Source: Spironucleus salmonicida
Lineage: Eukaryota; Fornicata; Diplomonadida; Hexamitidae
Length of the DNA stretch: 64,000 nucleotides
NCBI GenBank assembly: GCA_000497125.2
Contig: CM035319.1
Coordinates: 310,001 to 374,000 of the forward strand
Direction: 5' to 3'
Part shown: piece by piece, positions 39,513-50,433 of the stretch
How positions within the stretch are numbered: position 1 is the first letter of the stretch
Layout: every line of letters starts with the position of its first letter
Translations under genes and position numbers: made by a program
Notes under the pieces: model-generated
What the model saw: only the letters and a program-made list of their open reading frames with translations
The model's database searches: none
Told to the model about the DNA's origin: nothing

Positions 39513-41819
39513 ATGAAACTAAAATTATAGAAACTTCTTGTAAGTTCATCTGATGATTTGGCAGAATAGTTTTAAGAACATCCTGTTCTAAACTAATTAT
39601 TTAATTCTATAATTGAAAAACATTTTACAGGTGTTGATTTTTTCTTATAAACTCCTGATGCTATTTTAATCTATTTAGATGTTCCTAAAACTGATGAACT
39701 ATTGGCTGAATTATACTTATTTAAGTCCTAAATTTTAAATTAACTACATTTAGGCTTCCTATATCCACAAGTTTATAATGCAGTAATATTAGATTTAACA
39801 CCAGAGACAATCTAAATCTGTGCACCTTTCCATTATCCAAACATATAAACCATTGAAATTTCATAATTTTAAAATTTTCATGATAATGAAAACTTGTAAA
39901 AGGGTCTAAATGTTTAAATTATATATACTTCGGAGACATAACTATATATATGCTAAGGCTGCTCACCAAATTTGTAATTTTTATCAGAATCTGCTGACTT
40001 TATTGGAAATTTTATGGATTTAAATACTGATGAACAAAGAATTCGTAATTAGTTTGATGGAATAGGGGATACTCACCATACACCTTTTTCAATTGAGGCA
40101 TTGCCGTTTGAATCATTAGGCGACCCTCCACCGCCTGGAATACCATAATGGGAATCATAACCACTATTTTTTGATTAACCTTCATGGTCAAAATAATCTT
40201 TATCTCAACATCCTTCATAGTCAACTATGCGACTTTAACCATCATTTTCAGGTATAAGTTTAACTAATTAGCCAATTGAAATTATTCCAGATCCGGCATT
40301 TACAAAGTAAAGAATTCGCGGTAGAATTGATTTTCTTATTGAATAAGTAGGTGCTATTATAGTACCTAACTTTAATAGCATTCAGTCTTATGAACCACAT
40401 TCTATAGATGAAATTAGAAATTATAGATTGGAATAAGGCACTGGCTTAGTTGTGTGTTTTAATTTAGGCTGGTTTTCTTAGATTGGTGCTGATATACCAT
40501 CTAGAGGTGATATTGTTGAGTTTGAACTAGTTCCAGGATATGGATTTTCTGAATAGCATTCTACTTTAGGGAATGCAAAATCATCAACGTACCCTTTTAT
40601 AAATAATTTTGAGGAAAATAAGAACAATAAAATTGGCCAAACTTAAAAAAGGTAATAACTTTTTGCATCAGAAATAGATGAGTTTTATAAAAATAATGAT
40701 TTTGATATTGATGAATAAATAACATGTTCAGCTGACAAAATATAAGTTATCGAAAGAGTAAGTAGACCAGAAATAGCGAAAACATTAATGATTCACGGTA
40801 ATACTTATGAAGGAATTGTTTATACTTATAGTGATTAAGAAAACTACGGTTTTATAAAAAGCTTTGGATTATTGTAAGAGGGATATTCTTATTCATAAGG
40901 GTTTGAAGTTTATTTCAAAATATAACCACAAAAATCTAGTTTTATTCCAACAAGAGGGGATTTTGTGACTTTTAAGAGTCATTGGGTTGAAGATAAAGCA
41001 TAGGCTAGAGAAATTAAGTATTTAAGTACTCGAATTTCTGATACTTTTTCAGGTATATGCTTAGCCTTCTACCCTCCATTTGTTTTATTTTCCTGCGAAA
41101 CTGATTGCTAAAATCTATCAAACAATATATTTTTTAGTAAATGGAAATCGATACCACAATAAATACGTTAATATTTAAGAATAGGATCAAAGGTTCAATT
41201 TTAAATGGATACAGATATTTCTACATAATTTAGAGCAATAATTTTAGTTCCAGAAGCTAAAAAGTAGGGAGTATTTAGTCTATCCTATTCTCCTTCTTCG
41301 TTAGAAAAGGTCAAGCCTATAAATCCTTTCACATCTGGATTATTTTTAACGTAATTATAACCGATTCCTTTTATAAATGCAAAAATTGCCATATTAAGAC
41401 ATGTTAAATCTAACCTTGTTCCTAGAACTATCACCTCAGTTAGTCCAATAATTTACGCTGGAATGGAATTACCAGATATGGATTAAATTATATTAAATAC
41501 ATAATTACTAGTAGGTTAAACTGTCTTTTTAAATATAGATTTTGCTATTTAAGCCCCTATTGGTAACAATTAATATAGAATTCAGTTTGCATGTATATCA
41601 GAAAACTACGTGTTTTTTTCTACTTTAGAATCGAGTATTTATTTGGGTATTTCAAGATAGTCGATACCAGTTTGGGTTGTAGGTTTTCCTCAATATTTAA
41701 ATGTTTTATGGGCCTGGAAATTAGATGAATAGGTTGAGTCTGGACAATTTGATTGCGATGACGCATAATTTGATGCAATTTTAATAAACGGTATATTTTC
41801 GTTTTCAAAAGCTATGTGA
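39513..41819 (+). CDS. multi-cold-shock-domain RNA-binding protein (UNR-like)
   Basis: 768 residues, ATG 39513 to TGA 41817. The best cold-shock-type unit is at about residues 432-505 (GIVYTYSDQENYGFIKSFG, then FEVYFKIQ and a GDFVTFKSHW strand). A second, weaker unit lies at about 290-345 (GTGLVVCF... PSRGDIVEFEL), and further beta-rich repeats follow. The repeated pattern recalls UNR/CSDE1, which binds single-stranded RNA and controls translation. The N-terminal 200 residues have no recognised domain. CSD identity is by motif only. An ACCACTTCC stretch lies before the ATG. Confidence 0.6.
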
Positions 41820-41855
41820 TTTAGTTTATCAATATTTAATATAAAAGTTAATCAA

Positions 41856-42287
41856 TCATCTGGCTCTCTTTTCACGCTTACCAGTGAAGAGGGCGTGGAT
41901 ACCAATACCACCAACCTTAATGACGATGAAACGGCACCCTGGGATATCACCAACTGTACGGCCAGAACGACCGAGAGAAGTAATGATAACTTACTCATTG
42001 TTATCGATGAAGTTGATGCAACCGTCACGAGGAACGAATGCAGTGATCTTCTTACCGTTTTTAGTGAGTTGTACACGGCAAGCTTTACGAACGGCTGAGT
42101 TAGGCTGTTTAGCAGAGATACCAACTTTCTAAGTAACGATTCCAGAGGCTTAGCAGGCACCAGCAAGAGGGTTAGCCTTGAGAGAAGCTAAGAAATGAGT
42201 CTTCTTGTATCCTTTATCAGCCCAACGGTTGATTCTGGAGGTGTTGACAAGCTTACGAGCAGCATTTATACCTGATGTGCGAGCCAT
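41856..42287 (-). CDS. RPS23: ribosomal protein uS12
   Basis: 143 residues, ATG 42287 to TGA 41856. Carries the universal KQPNSAVRK loop (60-68) and [10 protein letters not shown] and [12 protein letters not shown] segments of eukaryotic uS12 (RPS23), which monitors codon-anticodon pairing in the decoding centre. Three Gln are coded by TAA/TAG, so even a highly expressed gene uses the reassigned codons. Tail to tail with the cold-shock gene (36 bases). Confidence 0.97.
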
Positions 42288-42293
42288 TCGAGT

Positions 42294-42303
42294 GGAGTGG
42301 AAA
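42294..42303 (-). promoter_or_regulatory. TTTCCACTCC element before uS12
   Basis: On the minus strand the ten bases TTTCCACTCC end six bases before the uS12 ATG (42287). Same element as before eL29 and uL14. Confidence 0.5.
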
Positions 42304-42518
42304 CGAAAAATTAAAATTAAAAGAATTAATAATATTATATAAATACTAAAGAATTATTTAAAATAATTAATGTCTCAATGAACTAGTAAGGTTAATTTTA
42401 GTTTAATAATTAGTTTATTTACGTTATAATTATTTGAAATAATTTCTAAGGTTACGTTATTCTGTAAAATATGTTATATTTGGGGTAATATAACATATTG
42501 TACTACATTTACACAATA

Positions 42519-42908
42519 ATGATAGTATAGCAGTTCAAGTACTTCTCTTCAACATTATCGTCGATCCACGAAACATCGGCCTTGCGCCCGGAAGCGCCCC
42601 TGCTGTATCTGACCTCCACCTTTTTCGACGGTCAGCACCCCTCGTTGGCCAGGAAATCTTTCGAGGTTCTACGCGGCAACTATGCTCTCCGGTCCCAGAT
42701 GAGGGGTCTCCAGTTCGCCGTGTTCGGGGTCGGCAACAGCGCCTTCACGTGGTTCTGCAGGGCAGCGTATGTGGCACGGGACGAGTTTGTGGGGTATGGT
42801 GCGGAGGAGATACTAGCGGTGCAGAGGTTCGATCGGAAGGGAGTAGATGACTTGGAGAGGGCGCTGCGGTGGTTCTGTGAATAGATGCTGGCGGCGTTGG
42901 GATGGTGA
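42519..42908 (+). CDS. N-terminally altered flavodoxin-like copy
   Basis: 129 residues, ATG 42519 to TGA 42906. From about residue 11 on it is almost identical to the intact gene at 56819-57268, sharing the flavin-shielding part (AVFGVGNSAFTWFC) and the C-terminal helix. The first 40 residues of the intact protein, with the FMN-phosphate loop (ASERGYTAA), are replaced by a short unrelated MIVQQFKYF. Identity between the copies begins at about 42547. It probably cannot bind FMN normally and may be a pseudogene with an accidental ATG. One visible change is Asp-Met to Tyr-Val in the middle. Confidence 0.6.
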
Positions 42909-43105
42909 TCTAGGGGAGTCTAGGGTGAACGGAATGGTATAAACTAAGTGGATTATATTGGTACGATGCGAAGTTTGCCTACACAACGGCGGCGGGCGGG
43001 ATGCATTGAGTGGAGGAAGTAGAGAATACGAAATGACAACACTTATATGCATAAGTACAGTACTTTATTATTAAATATTGGTTTAGTAGTAAATTTAACA
43101 GTAAG

Positions 43106-43288
43106 TCATTCTACTACGCTATAATTGCTATTTTAATAGTCAAACATGCTATATAAAAGTTACGGAATGGGAGTTAATAACCATGGAGTATATAGTTAAT
43201 CAAGTTGTATTGGTGTGTAACAGTAATTTTTAATGCTTATTGGTTATGGTATGGGGTCATCCAAAACTTCTTTTACGTCTAGCCTCAT
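43106..43288 (-). CDS. 60-residue conserved protein, left copy
   Basis: ATG 43288 to TGA 43106. Homologous along its whole length to the gene at 56396-56578 (28 of 60 residues identical by eye), with shared start (M-R/K-LDVKE), shared core YTPxQxDxLxTPWLLTPxPQ and shared final Glu. Both copies keep the frame although the DNA has diverged, which argues for selection on the protein. No known family; Pro/Thr/Leu-rich core. It lies between the flavodoxin-like copy and the GC-rich block, mirrored in the other arm. Confidence 0.7.
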
Positions 43289-44444
43289 TGTAATTACTCG
43301 AATATATTCTAATACATTTTTAATAAGTATTATATTATTATTATTATAGTAAAGATAAAAATTTAGATACAACACATTTATTAATAAGATATACCGATAT
43401 TTCAAACTGAGTCTTAAATTTAAAAATATGTAAATACAAACATTTAGAATAATAAACAATTTTTCGCCTGTCTTTTATTATCTGGGAAATTATCAAATTA
43501 TAATAGTAGTATATATCTACATATAAATTGTAAAGTAAGTTAGTCATTATAAATAATGTTATTTTAAACTGTATAAATCCATCTGAATAAAATTTTAGAG
43601 CTATAATAATCATTGATGAATTATATAATTAATAATATAATTTATTCTACTAAAGTGCCGGAAATACGATATAAATATTAATAATTCATTTATGATCCTG
43701 TAAGAATTTTTTAAATATATTATTTTTAAAATTCATGTATAAGATATTTCTACAATATAATAATGATAGATTTGTTTTATAATTATATCAAAAAATAAGA
43801 TAAAGTGAGAGCTACCTTTATCTTATGCTAATTAAAGAATCAACACAATTCAATTTGAATTTTCCAGAGTAGTCATTAATATAAATTTGACTGAAAGTAA
43901 CAAACCTAAGACAACTTGTTATTACAGTAACATAAGTTTAGATGAACTTGTAGTTAAGTAAATATAAGTAATAAATAATATAACCTTACGATAATTATAG
44001 TTAGCATGAGGTTTATATTGTAAGGATAATAGTGATGATGGAAGGTAAATTAAAACTTAATGTATATTCAAATTTCCAATAGTAAAAGGAAGTTATAAAT
44101 AAAACTTTACTCTAATAGTCTAAGTTGTTTTATTAATTATATCATCAAAAAGATTCATTGATCAAATAATAAAATAGTAATGGATAACGAATATTTACTT
44201 TTTTTGATAAACAGTGAAACAAAAATTATTGATCACATTTCATTTTATTAACTGAGTTAATTTAATATAATATATCAAGGTTAAAAGTAAATCTAAATAT
44301 AATTATAATAAAACTATTTTAATATTTAGATGTTTAGTTTGATTGTTATATATGATATACATTGATTTATGATTATCTTAAAAGAATAACAATAATAAAT
44401 ATAATAACTTCATTAGAAACTCAATAAAATTGTATTATTCATCC
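43289..44444. other. AT-rich spacer of the left arm
   Basis: About 1.15 kb of AT-rich sequence between the 60-residue gene and the GC-rich block. A possible 59-residue frame at 44180 (Ile/Gln/Asn-rich) is too weak to call. The matching spacer in the other arm (55980-56395) is much shorter and not visibly similar. Confidence 0.5.
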
Positions 44445-44516
44445 CTGCTGCCAGTATCCCGAAAAACTAAGACGGCACACTGTGTATAATATATGTTATA
44501 ATACCTCTAAACAGTA

Positions 44517-45155
44517 ATGATTAGCAATGAGCCTACACAGCTCCCCTAGATCCCTGCTACGATGTCAGGTAGGCCGCGTGCAAAGGACAAGAAGAGTCCA
44601 GAGGACTCATTCCCAGCTGAGATGTCACAGCGGGTGCCTTTCACCCTTCCCAAGACGGTATCGCCCACGCGCTACAGTCTCCGCGAGCCCGAAGTAAACC
44701 GCTCAATACCCATGTCCACGATGTCACGACGCAGCACCTTCGTGGACTCAGCCATCGCGAGGGGGTAGAAGCTACCTGGGCCCTCGTCCTACCACACTGT
44801 CAGTTTCGCCGTGCAGAGGCCGCGGGTCAATCGCACAGTCGTCACACCATAGACCCGTGATCTGTAGATCAGTATGCAGAGCACCACGAGGACCGAGTTT
44901 AGTGGCAGGTAGGCAGTGGAGGGCAGCTTCAAGTTCCTAGCCAGGACAGTCGGCGCAGCGGACTTCCGCAGCGTAGCAGAACGGTTTGTACCACCAGCAA
45001 TTGGCACTGCCGAGTTCCCAGGAGACGTAGTGCAGGGCTTCAAGAACTCGCGGTCCCGGAGCGCCCAACTGACCCTGAATAGCACGGAGCGGTTCCAAGC
45101 TCCCAGGGAAGAGCCGACGCGACGGTAGAAAGGGCTGCGCTGGTGGGACTACTGA
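44517..45155 (+). CDS. PG-rich (STPGR/SHIPPO-like) protein, left copy
   Basis: 212 residues from ATG 44517 (an in-frame ATG at 44562 would remove 15 residues) to TGA 45153. Basic, Ser/Arg/Thr-rich, with spaced Pro-containing motifs of the sperm-tail PG-rich type (FTLPKTVSPTRYSL, LPGPSSYHTVSF, AIGTAEFPGDVV). Such proteins bind along flagellar doublet microtubules as inner-lumen proteins, which would suit an eight-flagellated hexamitid. Ends WWDY. Convergent with ITPA (13 bases between stops). The antisense frame (MAESTKVL...) is a shadow. Identity is by motif. Confidence 0.6.
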
Positions 45156-45168
45156 GTGAGGAAGGACA

Positions 45169-45738
45169 TCACTGGGCCTACCGCCCCACTAGGAAGGGCA
45201 TCAGCTTCGCGGCGGCGAGCCCACGGTGGGAGATCCGGTTCTTCTCCTCCATGGTCATGGCTGCGTAGCGAAGGCCGCTTGCGTCGGCTCTGAAGACTGT
45301 ATCGTAGCTGAGGGCACCAAAACTGGAGACTCCCTCCGGGGGCACCATCTCCCCGTGGCACTAGCCAGAGAAGAGCAGCGGTTCGGCGCCGGGGCCTTCG
45401 CAGAAGGCATAGATGCACTGTGCGTAGGCCCGCTTGTCCTCGAAAGCCGAGAGGATCCGCACGAGGCCACCGGCACCCATGCTGGTGAGGAAGTCTTTCA
45501 CGTACGGCCCTGGGAGCTTGTAGTCGAAGGCTGCAAAGCACAACGACACGTCATCCGTTACAACCGGCCCCCCGTAGAGCGCGGCGGCTGCACGGCATTT
45601 AGCGGCGGCGACCTGCTCCGGCGAACCCTACAGCTCGGGAACGTCCAGTGAATGGCTGATCCAATCTACGCCCCCCGCCATGGATGCGAACTCGGCAATC
45701 TTGTGTGCGTTCCCGGTTACAAGACAGACTGGTTTCAT
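45169..45738 (-). CDS. ITPA: inosine triphosphate pyrophosphatase, left copy
   Basis: 189 residues, ATG 45738 to TGA 45169. The N-terminal TGNAHKIAEF (8-17) is the HAM1/ITPA substrate loop; the catalytic region VTDDVSLCFAAF, the LPGPYVKDFL segment, FEDKRAYAQCIYAF and SHRGLAAAKL follow in family order. It hydrolyses ITP, dITP and XTP to monophosphates, keeping deaminated purines out of nucleic acids. Gln codons include TAG, so the gene is adapted to the host code despite its high GC. 25 bases separate its ATG from that of the divergent hydrophobic protein. Confidence 0.93.
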
Positions 45739-45763
45739 TTGGAGCGGGATACGAACCACACAA

Positions 45764-46291
45764 ATGTTCGGTGAGACTCCGGGCGAGAGGCTGGAGCGGC
45801 GGGTCTGCCGGAAATACCGCGGCATGTGTCTATTGGGGGTTCGGGTATCACAGGGGAGCTGGCGGTGCGGTGCACTGGCCATCATGTTACAGGTGCCAGT
45901 CGTATTGGCGTGGCAGTGTGGTTGGGGGCCTGGGCTGGCGCTGTTGGTCTCCTACGCCAGGGTGCTCTCCATGGTCCCCGCGCACGGCACAGCAGCAGAG
46001 GAGGCGGAATACGCTACTGCAGTGCAGCTGATAGCACTTGGGAAGAGCGCACGGAGGATGCACGCCCGCTGGAACAGCCTATCTGTGGAGTTACGGCTGG
46101 CTGTGCTGGGGGCGTGCGGTGTGGCGTCCGAGCTGCTAGGAGGATGGGCGGTATTGGCAGCGGTTGGTATAACGGATTTGTTGTGGCTGGTACCCTGTGT
46201 GGGAGAGAAGGTGCGTGCGGTCGTGCGGAAGGCCGCGGATGCCCTAGCTCCTCTAGTCGAGCGAGCAGGCTATGTGTTACGGAACGAGTGA
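45764..46291 (+). CDS. hydrophobic GC-rich protein, left copy
   Basis: 175 residues from ATG 45764 (frame also open from 45680) to TGA 46289. N-terminus MFGETPGERLERRVCRKYRG is basic; hydrophobic stretches follow at about 40-70, 115-140 and 143-158, with an amphipathic helix rich in Ala/Val/Arg at the end (VRAVVRKAADALAPLVERAG). It may be a membrane-associated protein; the helix pattern loosely recalls PEX11-type membrane proteins, but the evidence is weak and diplomonads are not known to have peroxisomes. No TAA/TAG codon occurs in it. Antisense frames are open but look like shadows. Confidence 0.5.
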   Translation: MFGETPGERLERRVCRKYRGMCLLGVRVSQGSWRCGALAIMLQVPVVLAWQCGWGPGLALLVSYARVLSMVPAHGTAAEEAEYATAVQLIALGKSARRMHARWNSLSVELRLAVLGACGVASELLGGWAVLAAVGITDLLWLVPCVGEKVRAVVRKAADALAPLVERAGYVLRNE

Positions 46292-46313
46292 TTAACGACA
46301 GTGCCGGAGTACT

Positions 46314-46409
46314 TCACTGGGAGGTCCTGTGTGCCAAGAAGGAGACACAGTGACCGAGGAGAACTGCTACGAGGAAGCCGTAGGCGACCTTCAGGGCGGA
46401 TTCGGGCAT
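46314..46409 (-). CDS. possible 31-aa membrane microprotein, left copy
   Basis: ATG 46409 to TGA 46314: MPESALKVAYGFLVAVLLGH and so on, 31 residues with a single hydrophobic helix (about 7-25) and a polar end. Size and layout resemble one-helix ER subunits such as OST4, but similarity is only of form. High GC makes chance frames common, so this is tentative. Confidence 0.25.
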   Translation of the reverse strand: MPESALKVAYGFLVAVLLGHCVSFLAHRTSQ

Positions 46410-46657
46410 GATGCCGGTTTGCTTGGTACTCTTTCTAGTGTGTTAGTAGAAGTTACGGTTCAGAGTGGCACGGGTGGGACACAGGGATCCCGCCGCCTGC
46501 CTCCTCAAAATAAAACATACTTAGCCATTACAATTAGAGGAATGATCTTTTATTCTAATATATGTTAATATAATACTTTTTTATATATTTTTGATTTCTA
46601 CTCGTCACTTAATTATTATTAATTATATAATAATCGCATATCGAGTAAAATTTCCAA

Positions 46658-47536
46658 TCACTACGTTTCCACCAATACTTATATTCCGAATTTAAGCATA
46701 AAATGTGCTCTTTCAAACGTTTACCCGGTCTTCCGGTTCTTTTCAACCTTAATCCACTCAAGCTCTTCATATACTATCATTCCTACATCCGCTATCAGTT
46801 TTTTTAGTAATAAAATATTAAATCCAATCAAAATAGTTGAATCTCCAGCACGTTAACAAACCACTCCATATTCAAATTGCTGGCTCTCTCTTCTAACAAT
46901 CCGATAATCGTTTTCGGAGTAATCTACAATCACACAAATACCTCCATTTTTGACAGCTGCTTTCGCCATTAAAATCACATTTTTAACCTCTAAAATCGAA
47001 CTCAAAACGAATATAATAAGCACAAAATCAAATTATCCCAGGTTAAACTTAGTTGCATCATCAACACATAAAGAGAGACGTTTTTCATCGTAAAACCGGC
47101 GTTCTTTAGCGTTAGAAATAGCTTGTTTTGAAAAATCAAAAGCTGTAATTTTAACTGCACCATTTTTCTCAAGTAGTGGGAAACATGTTGCACCCGTACC
47201 ACAACCAACATCTAGTACAGAAAAAACAATAGGCTGCTCAAGTGCAAAAGGAACAGAAAGTTATTTTAAATTTGAATCGTAAAGATTGATTTAAGAGCTC
47301 CATGTTGGGTTATGAGGGCACAACTTATATTTTAAATCAGTTTTATGTTCTTTTACCTCCTAATTAAATTTTATCTTAAGTTTGCAAATTGGGCAGATAA
47401 AAAATTTTGTTTTAAGGAATGAAACTTCCTATGTTGGTGGCAGTGGAAATAATTCGGGAATTAATTACCAGAGCCAGTGCCGATCACGATATGGATGATG
47501 TTATACTGAAAAAATTGCATTCCAGTTTTCCTCCAT
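46658..47536 (-). CDS. METTL2/6/8-like tRNA methyltransferase, copy 1
   Basis: 292 residues, ATG 47536 to TGA 46658. The N-terminus has the family-specific DRHWLW (18-23). A CPIC/CP Cys cluster follows (about 48-51 and 73). The SAM-binding motif LDVGCGTG is at 108-115, an acidic post-II segment next, and motif IV around QFDFVLIIFVLS. METTL2/6/8 enzymes make 3-methylcytidine at position 32 of tRNA anticodon loops. A second copy lies 26 bases upstream on the same strand. A TTTCCACTCC element ends four bases before the ATG. Confidence 0.8.
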
Positions 47537-47540
47537 TTAA

Positions 47541-47550
47541 GGAGTGGAAA
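47541..47550 (-). promoter_or_regulatory. TTTCCACTCC element before METTL copy 1
   Basis: Exact minus-strand TTTCCACTCC, four bases before ATG 47536. It lies inside the 26-base gap and overlaps nothing else, so it would have to act within the intergenic space between the two copies. Copy 2 has the variant TTTTCACTCC in the same place (48404-48413). Confidence 0.45.
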
Positions 47551-47562
47551 ACAGAAAAATGA

Positions 47563-48399
47563 TCACTTCGCAGATATTCCTACTTTGACTATAAAATGTG
47601 ATCTTACAAATGTGTATCCTGTTTTCCGATTCATCTCCTATCGAGTCCATACAAATTTTTCATAAACAACAAATCCAATTTCGACCAAATACTATTCTAA
47701 AAGTTCCAAATCAAACCCTAGAAGCAAAGTGCCATCTCCCTCACGCACACACTAAATTCCAAAATCTGTCATAGTTCCATTTCTTTTAATCACTTTTGTG
47801 TCTAAATTGCTGTAATCCGTAATGAATAGGACACCATTTATCTTAAGTTGTGTTTTCATGTTTCGGAGGCACCCCTTCACATCTGGAATTGCACTCAAAA
47901 CGAATATTAATACGGCATAGTCGAATTACCCAATTTAACATGTCACTGCATCGTCTACGAGTCCCAAAATGCGTTCCTCGTCATAAAATTCTCGTTTTTT
48001 AAGCCAGTTTATTGCCGTCTCAGAAAAATCAAAGGCAGTAACTTTCACTGCTCCATTTTTCTCTAAAAGTGGAATGGATGTTGAACCTGTTCCACAACCA
48101 ACGTCTAGTAGCGATATTTAAGGTTCAATTTTACTAGCAAAGGGCACTTGTGCAGCACGAAGCTGGTCTTTTTATTGGGTCAAATCAATTTAAGACTGAT
48201 ATAAAGGCATGTGGATGCAAGATGCTCTGATTTCGTATAATTTAGCACACTGCGCGCAGGCGAATGTTTTACAGAGAATTTCCTCAGAGGAGCGGTGTGC
48301 AGGGACAGGGAACAATTCTGGAATCAATATCCAGAGCCAATGGCGGTCCTAATAAGGGTGTTTCTATGTTTTAAAAAATCGCTCCCATGGTTTGTTCAT
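47563..48399 (-). CDS. METTL2/6/8-like tRNA methyltransferase, copy 2
   Basis: 278 residues, ATG 48399 to TGA 47563. Same architecture as copy 1: MNKPWERFFKTQKHPYQDRH start with DRHWLW (18-23), a Cys-rich segment (CKTFACAQC, 43-51), LDVGCGTG (98-105) and C-terminal SHFIVKVGI. The two proteins are clearly paralogous but well diverged, so the tandem duplication is old and the copies may differ in tRNA substrate. This copy is somewhat GC-richer than copy 1. Confidence 0.8.
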
Positions 48400-48421
48400 T
48401 TTAGGAGTGAAAAGAATAAAA

Positions 48422-50374
48422 TCATTCGAAGCCAAAAAGATCGTCTAAAATATTTTTCGCTGCAGCTTGAGGTTATGACACTGGGTACGCATCCTAGCTT
48501 TCGTCGACTGTTAAACCCTACAAATTGATATCAAGAGACTCCTCATCGTCTTCTGACTTTTACTTCTTCTCAATTGTGTTCTTGACAGCAACCCTAGAAA
48601 TAGAGCTGTACATCCCTAAATTGGGGACAAAGATGTTAAATGCATCAACGGGGTCTACAACTCTGGTGGCCTTGTTACCGTCAAAACCGAGCTCGCCACC
48701 AAAAATAATACTTCTAGCGTCAGCCAAATCATCGAGGCTCAGCAATCTCCAATAGAAGAACGCACGCTCTCTTACATCAGGAGAAAAAATTTTTGCCTCC
48801 TTATCCTTTCCAGTTGCAGCGGCTAGGAGACTCTATGCTAACGCCTAAGACTACTCGGTGGAGTTATGCAAAAATACTTTCACCGCGGCGCTCAGGAGTG
48901 CTAACTAAACACTCTCCTGTTCCTCCGAAAACTTATCACTGAAGTTTTCAATAACATCTGCGGCATTTTCAATCGATTAAGACTGAGCACCAATGACGTC
49001 AAACAGAGCGCATCTTGCGCTGGGATCATCCACAGCAGTAACAAGCTGCAAAATTTACAAAATTGCCGCATCAAAATACCCAGGATAGCAGCGTACAACG
49101 TCACGAATCGATACTATAGCCTCCTGTGCCACGACAGTATACGAAGTAGCTTTTTTGGAAGTTTTCTCTAAATATAGTGCTCCATCTCCATCGGCTTATT
49201 CATTCGAAACCTTTGAGACTAAATCTACCAAAATCTGAACACAATACCCGCTTGCATTGATGAGCTTAATCGCCAGCTTACCGATCAAGTTTACACACTT
49301 TTTGACGAATTTTTGCTCTACATCAGATACACAGTAATCTTTAAGCTCTTCAAGCAAAACTGATACATTTTCGTCATTTGCAACCTGTAGCAGTACCTCT
49401 AGTTTCTCCAATTTTATGTACAACGGATCTAAATAGCTTGGGAGTAATGGACGAATTTCAAATGATATCCATCCCGGGAAGGCTGAAATAACAGATGCTA
49501 CTGAGCGCAAAGTTAGATATTGAATTTATGGGGATTCTGTAGACAAAAGTGTAATAAATGATGGCACAGTTCTGGTAATGTATTAATATCTTTATTCATC
49601 TGGAAGGTATTTTACAATGTTCAGTATTGATTTAATAGAGTTAATAACGACTGATGGATTCGCATGTTAAAGTTTGGTAGAAATTTTCTCAACCGCAGCA
49701 AGGGCTTAGTATGTATCCTTAGGAACAAATTTTGACAGACTTTCTAAAAGATATACCAAACCCCATTCGTTAGACTCTGCAGTAGCAGTCAAAATGGTTT
49801 AGAAAATGTTATCGTCTTATTAAAATAATTACTCTTGATGTAACTACATGAGAGATGCCACTGCATTTGAAATAACTGCCTAATTTGAGTCTTACAATAA
49901 AATAATAAGCTCAGGGAGTAAAATCTTTAGTTGGTCTGGACTTGTGACACAAACTTTTGCACATGCTATAGCTGCAGTTTTTCTTACATATGGATCAGCA
50001 TCATGCATGGCTTTCACTAAAGGAGAAATCAGGTATTCAATAATTTAAACTAAAGGTATTGAACTCATAGTACGAATAGCTAATGCCCTAATAATAGAAG
50101 AATCATTATTATCTGCATCTTTGAGAAATGCGTTAACTGCCAATAAACATGACTTAGGCTATTTTGTAGAAAAATTCATAAGATAAAGATATACTAACTT
50201 CTTTAGTTCTAAATCTTTAGAGAATATTGTCTTAACTACATCTGTGAAAATCCAAGACACATCTCGTTATGATGTCATTGCTACAATAATTTCTTGCATA
50301 GTTATTTTTTTCATAAATTCTGAGCCCGTACGGAGTGATTCCTGCCACTCCTAGTTTTCCTATTTTCCTGACAT
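48422..50374 (-). CDS. AP2B1: clathrin adaptor AP complex beta subunit
   Basis: 650 residues from ATG 50374 (MSGKQENQEW) to TGA 48422. The trunk has the beta-adaptin hallmark LELKKLVYLYLMN (55-67), then RALAIRTM and DPYVRKTAA, and continues as HEAT repeats to about residue 600. It ends in a short acidic hinge and LDDLFGFE. The C-terminal ear of animal beta chains (about 240 residues) is missing. A frame upstream (ATG 50470) is open, but it would overlap the next gene's start. Expected partner of the sigma subunit at 17684-18115; AP-1 or AP-2 cannot be told apart. Confidence 0.88.
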
Positions 50375-50433
50375 TGATTTGAAGTGGGTATATTCTTATT
50401 ATATACCAATAAAATTTACATACTTTGTACATA

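Larger units (their letters stand above)
44445..46543 (+). repeat. GC-rich inverted duplicate block, left copy (2,099 bp)
   Basis: This block is repeated in inverse orientation at 53881-55979; coordinates add up to 100424 along the whole length. All ORFs compared on both strands have identical translations in the two copies, so the copies are probably identical or nearly so. It is sharply GC-richer than its flanks and holds three genes (STPGR-like, ITPA, hydrophobic protein). Ends are abrupt. No terminal inverted repeat, target-site duplication or transposase was recognised, so a segmental duplication is likelier than a transposon. Confidence 0.9.

Noticed and set aside
44445-46543. Interpretation of the duplicated block as a transposon
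   Set aside because: No transposase, reverse transcriptase, terminal repeat or target-site duplication was recognised, and the genes inside are ordinary cellular ones.
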